Of a stretch of DNA of 9,199 nucleotides, positions 6,218 through 9,199 are shown piece after piece. Positions within the stretch are counted from its first letter, which is position 1, and each line of letters opens with the position of its first letter. The DNA is from Actinomycetota bacterium (lineage in GTDB: Bacteria; Actinomycetota; Thermoleophilia; Gaiellales; Gaiellaceae), in the NCBI GenBank assembly GCA_016870235.1, contig VGCB01000065.1, positions 1 through 9,199 on the forward strand, in the 5' to 3' direction. A program made the translations under genes and the position numbers. The notes below the pieces were generated by a model. The model was not told where the DNA came from. It did no database searches and worked only from the letters and a program-made list of their open reading frames with translations.

Positions 6218-7421
6218 CAGCGGGCGCACGCGACGGGCGGAACGCGCGATCGGCGATCGTCAGGCTCAAGCCCAAGCCCTCCGCCAGCCGCTCGCACGCT
6301 GCGACCGTCGCGCGACGATGCCGTTCCGCCGGTCCCGGCTCGAGCCACGCCCGGGCGATCCGCAGCGCCCCGGCCTCCCGATCGCTCGACGCGTCGACCC
6401 GCGCGACGAGCGCCTCGCCGACCAGCACCGGCAGCGTGTAGTAGCCGCGCACGCGTTTGGCCGCCGGCACGAACGCCTCGAAGCGGTAGTCGAAGCCGAA
6501 GAGGCCGGCGAGGCGGATGCGGTCGCGGATGAGCGGGTCGAACGGGGCAAGAGCTCGCGGCGTCGGGTCGGGTTCCGCCGCGGCCTTCCGCCAGTCGAGC
6601 CGTGCGACGCCCGGTGCCGGCTTCTTGCCTGCGCGTTCGAGCATTGCCGCCGCGGCCCGTCCTTCACCAACGGCCCTCGCCGACCACGCCCGCGCCTCGG
6701 CCAGCGTCACGAGATTCAGGAACTGCGACAGCTCGCGCGGTGTGGCCGTCCCGAGTCGCGCGAGCGCCTCGCCGCACGCGAACTCCACCAGTTCCCCGCG
6801 TTCCGGCATCGCCTCCGGCTTCCCGTGCACCCGCTCGGCGAGGTCGTACACCTTCTCGAATCCGCGCCGCGCATGCACCGCGATCTCGCCCGATCGCCAC
6901 AGCAGCTCGAGCGCCGCCTTGTGCGGCGACCAGTCCCACCAGCCCTCGGCCTTGCGGCCAGATCGTGACGGGAAATCCCGCGTCGACAGCGGCCCGCGCT
7001 CGGCGATCGCCGTCCGCACCTCGCCGAGGGTGCGCTTCCACCCGCTTCCCAGCCGTTCCTTCATCCACGCGTGCCGCGCGAGCCGCACGCGATCGCGCTC
7101 GAACCGATGCGTCCACCACGGAAGCCAGTCGCGACGGATCACGCTTGCGTCGTGCGTCCAGTGCTCGAAGAGCTCGCGGCTCGACTCGAGGTGGTGGCTC
7201 AGGAAGTCCGGCCGGTAGCCGTCGAGCCGGGCGTGCAGGATCAGGTGGTGCGCCCGCTCGACCGCGTTGATCGAGTCGACCTGCACGAAGCCGAGGCCGC
7301 GCACCGTCGCCAGCGTCGTCGCCCGCGTCGCCTTCCGCGGCGGGCCCGCAAGCCCCGCTCCCGCGAGCAGCAGTCGCCGCGCCGCCGCGACGGGAACGGT
7401 TTCGGTCGCGGCCTTGGCCAT
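6189..7421 (-). CDS. YcaQ/AlkX-family winged-helix DNA glycosylase
   Basis: 410 residues from the ATG at 7421, four bases after the fucosidase stop. It belongs to the HTH_42 (YcaQ/AlkZ) superfamily: AARRLLLAGAGL near the N-terminus, then GLGFVQVDSINAVERAHHLIL (42-62), RLDGYRPDFL, and the C-terminal beta part with APFDPLIRDR, LFGFDYRFEAFVPAAKRVRGYYTLPVLVGE. The Q47-V48-D49 triplet is the Gln-aliphatic-Asp catalytic motif of the YcaQ-like subfamily, as opposed to Gln-x-Gln in AlkZ. Characterised members are monofunctional DNA glycosylases that excise bulky alkylated bases and unhook interstrand crosslinks, so a cytoplasmic DNA-repair role is expected. The last eight residues (SVGLARRG) and the stop are encoded by REPIN-like copy 3, so the native C-terminus was replaced or the tail is tolerated. 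The ribosome binding site is weak (GGCGGG overlapping the fucosidase end), suggesting translational coupling to the frame upstream. Confidence 0.85.
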   Translation of the reverse strand: MAKAATETVPVAAARRLLLAGAGLAGPPRKATRATTLATVRGLGFVQVDSINAVERAHHLILHARLDGYRPDFLSHHLESSRELFEHWTHDASVIRRDWLPWWTHRFERDRVRLARHAWMKERLGSGWKRTLGEVRTAIAERGPLSTRDFPSRSGRKAEGWWDWSPHKAALELLWRSGEIAVHARRGFEKVYDLAERVHGKPEAMPERGELVEFACGEALARLGTATPRELSQFLNLVTLAEARAWSARAVGEGRAAAAMLERAGKKPAPGVARLDWRKAAAEPDPTPRALAPFDPLIRDRIRLAGLFGFDYRFEAFVPAAKRVRGYYTLPVLVGEALVARVDASSDREAGALRIARAWLEPGPAERHRRATVAACERLAEGLGLSLTIADRAFRPSRAPAGSVGLARRG

Positions 7422-7425
7422 CGCT

Positions 7426-8559
7426 TCAACCCGCCGGCTTCGCGCCCGCGGCCGCCTTGTGGACGCCGACCCGCGTGAGCGCCGGACACGCCCGGCTGTC
7501 GAGGATCTCGATGCGGACGAACTTCGCCTTCGTCTCGGGCACCCGCGCGATCCGCTGATGCCCGATCGTCGTGCCTTCGGCGAGCGTCACCCAGTCGCGA
7601 TGGTTGTTCGACGGCTCGGCGGGCACAGAGATTCGGAACGCCTTCACGCGCTGGCCGAGCCACGTCGGCTCGGCCAGCACCACGCGATCGAACGGCTTCG
7701 AAGGATCGAGCTCGACCTCGATCGCCGCCTGCGTCGCGCCGTCGTTCGTCGCCCAGTACGTCTTCGGATCGCCGTCGACCGTCTTGTCGCTGCCGAAGGG
7801 CTCGTCGTGCGAAGGCTCGTTCGTCCCGCGCGGTACCAACCCCTGAATGTCATCCGCCGCCGTCGGCCGTCCGCGGGCGAGATCGGTACCCGGCCCGTAG
7901 CTCGCATCGACCATCGCCTTCAGCCCCAGCACCGCCTTCACGTCGTTCTCGTGGATCAGCCCGCGGCGATCGACCGAGAAGTTCAGGTGGAAGTTCGCAC
8001 TGTACCCGACGCTGCGCTCCCAGAGGTCGAAAAGATGCTCGGGCGTCTTGACCTTCTCGTCCTCGTTTGCGTGGTAGGACCAGCCGGGCCGGATGCTCAC
8101 GTCGCACTCGGCGGGGATCCACGACTCGCCGTCGAGGTCCCCCTCGTTCAGGCTCTTGGTGCTGGGCGGGTTGTCGTTCCCGATGCCGTGCCCCTCGGCC
8201 TTCAGCATGCTCCAGCAGGTCTCGCCCGCCCAGCCCTGCTCGTTGCCGACCCAACGGATGTCGGGGCCGACGTCGCTGAAGATCACCGCGTCGGGCTGCA
8301 GCTCGCGGACGACCGCGCGGAAACTCGGGAAGTCGTAGACCTGCCGCTTGCCGTTCGGCCCCTCGCCGCACGCCCCGTCGAACCAGACCTCGAAGATCGG
8401 ACCGTAGGTGGACAGCACCTCGCGGAGCTGGTTGCGGAAGTACTCGTTGTACGGCTCGCCGGTGCCGTACAGCGGGTTGTTGCGGTCCCACGGCGAGAGA
8501 TGGACGCCGAACTTCAGCCCGCCCTCGCGGCAGGCGTCGCTCAATTCGCGCAGCAGGTG
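7426..8559 (-). pseudogene. GH29 alpha-L-fucosidase with F5/8 type C domain, N-terminally truncated
   Basis: About 376 residues of a GH29 fucosidase are readable from LLRELSDACREGGLK (first Leu codon at 8554-8556) to the TGA at 7426. The second half of the catalytic barrel is present: KFGVHLSPWDRN, then IFEVWFDGACG with the likely nucleophile Asp (fragment residue 60), WSMLKAEGHG, and GESWIPAECDVSIRPGWSYH with a candidate acid/base Glu (150). A C-terminal discoidin/CBM32-like domain follows (DKTVDGDPKTYWATNDG to about 367). Full relatives have roughly 110-120 more N-terminal residues, including the HFG and KHHDGF segments that bind fucose; these are absent. Directly upstream the sequence turns into a GGATCC-rich repeat tract in which the frame happens to stay open, so automatic calling would give a 498-residue chimera (start 8922) with a Cys/Pro/Ser-rich nonsense N-terminus. 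Such enzymes are normally secreted; the signal peptide is missing too. Confidence 0.82.
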
Positions 8560-8863
8560 GGTCCCGGACCGGCAGCGATCGGGTCCTTGGATCCTGCTTG
8601 GATCCTCATGGATCCTGCACATGGATCCTGCACATGGATCCTGGACACACATGGATCCTGGACAGGCAGGACCGGGGATCGGCAGGACCTTGTGGATCCT
8701 GGACGGTCCTGGACAAGGGTGGATCCTGGGATTGGATCCTGGACAGGCGCGGACAGGCTGGATCCTGGACAGACAGCGACTGCTTGTGTGGATCCCGGAC
8801 AGGCAGCGATCTCCCGGACCAGCGATCTCCCGGACAGGCAGCGATCTCCCGGCAGCGATCTCC
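8560..8863. repeat. GGATCC / GGACAGGCAG degenerate minisatellite tract
   Basis: Eleven GGATCC hexamers lie between 8589 and 8795 with uneven spacing of 10-41 bases, most followed by TGGACA or TGCACAT. GGATCCTGCACAT is duplicated perfectly (8610-8622, 8623-8635) and followed by a 17-base variant. From 8796 the unit changes to CGGACAGGCAGCGATCTCC in four copies of 19, 16, 19 and 14 bases (to 8863). A related unit, CGGACCGGCAGCGATC, sits at 8565-8580 next to the fucosidase break, so the tract spans the whole interval. There are no stop codons in several frames, which creates long spurious ORFs. It is not CRISPR-like: no conserved repeat/spacer length. Confidence 0.85.
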
Positions 8864-9199
8864 CGCCGACCACGCTTGGTCGCGATGAAGGTGGCAAGCC
8901 CGACCGGATCCACGCCGGACACGTGTCTGTCTTCGATACGTGCCTGTCCTCGATACGCCCGGACACCCCCGCTGGCCGACCGGATGGGCCGAAAGTCTCT
9001 CCGGGTCTCTCCGCGGCAAGGTGCCGGGTTAAGACTGGGTCGGGCCCGCTGGAGCGGTCACTACCCCCGGGGTCGGGAGCGCTGGGGCGGGACCGAACCG
9101 ATGCGAACGGTGACCCGCGGGTCATGTCGATGTGCCGGGCTGCCCGAGTTCGAGCGTGCCGACCCTGAAAGCCGCTTCGATCAAATCCGAACGATCGCA
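8864..9199. other. Right-end region without a recognisable gene
   Basis: No frame on either strand gives a protein I recognise, and the missing fucosidase N-terminus is not here. It holds a further GGATCC (8906-8911), a 10-base palindrome GACACGTGTC (8918-8927), a 17-base tandem pair ending in TCGATACG (8924-8940, 8941-8957; 15 of 17 match), a GTCTCTCCGG pair (8995-9014) and a 14-base palindrome TGACCCGCGGGTCA (9111-9124). It may be intergenic, or an edge of the repeat-driven rearrangement. Confidence 0.5.

Noticed and set aside
8560..8863. CRISPR array
   Set aside because: Repeat units are short, vary from 10 to 41 bases apart and have no unique spacers of constant size; no cas gene is in the window.
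8560..8922. Genuine N-terminal domain of the fucosidase encoded in the repeat tract (start at 8922)
   Set aside because: The translation is a low-complexity Cys/Pro/Ser/Ile mix tracking the DNA repeat, with no signal peptide and none of the GH29 N-terminal motifs.
7267..9168. A 633-residue open frame on the plus strand through the fucosidase and repeat tract
   Set aside because: It is antisense to clear GH29 and YcaQ coding sequence and stays open only because of high GC and stop-free repeats.

Overview
The window is GC-rich throughout. The GC content, the TGA-only stop usage and the mix of families (GH29 fucosidase with a discoidin-like domain, DUF6265-like lipoprotein, WbqC, exported glycosylasparaginase) suggest an environmental bacterium, most likely a planctomycete. 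That placement is inference; no rRNA or tRNA was found in the window to confirm it.

Bases 1-4292, plus strand: the tail of a surface-glycan (O-antigen or glycolipid type) operon with five tightly packed genes. They are a FAD-dependent, UDP-galactopyranose-mutase-like oxidoreductase (5' end outside the window), a SAM methyltransferase of the sugar-methyltransferase kind, a DPM1/GtrB-like family 2 glycosyltransferase with two C-terminal membrane helices, a WbqC-family protein and a GtrA-family membrane protein. Two junctions are 4-base start/stop overlaps and the other two gaps are 31 and 16 bases, so co-expression is likely. A plausible scheme is that the glycosyltransferase loads a sugar on polyprenyl phosphate, GtrA flips it, and the methyltransferase, WbqC protein and oxidoreductase modify the glycan or its precursors.

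Bases 4231-5791, minus strand: a DUF6265-like lipoprotein followed 7 bases later by a glycosylasparaginase gene. The glycosylasparaginase keeps every catalytic residue I know for the family but is interrupted by two consecutive stop codons (TAA TAG) exactly where the family has Tyr-Lys. Its 3' end overlaps the gtrA-like gene tail to tail by 62 bases.

Bases 5792-6217: a gap carrying three 104-105 bp elements. Each consists of two inverted hairpins with a GGAG head, the architecture of REPINs (paired REP sequences mobilised by RAYT transposases). The outermost element runs into the next gene and supplies its last residues and its stop codon.

Bases 6189-8559, minus strand: a YcaQ/AlkX-like DNA glycosylase with a Gln-Val-Asp catalytic motif, preceded by a GH29 alpha-L-fucosidase that has lost its N-terminal part. 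The loss coincides with the edge of a roughly 300 bp degenerate repeat tract (8560-8863) packed with GGATCC and GGACAGGCAG units. Bases 8864-9199 hold no gene I can recognise.

I see no clear new defence or metabolic system. The most notable signals are the in-frame TAA-TAG pair, the REPIN-like array that invades a coding end, and the fucosidase broken at a minisatellite-like tract.
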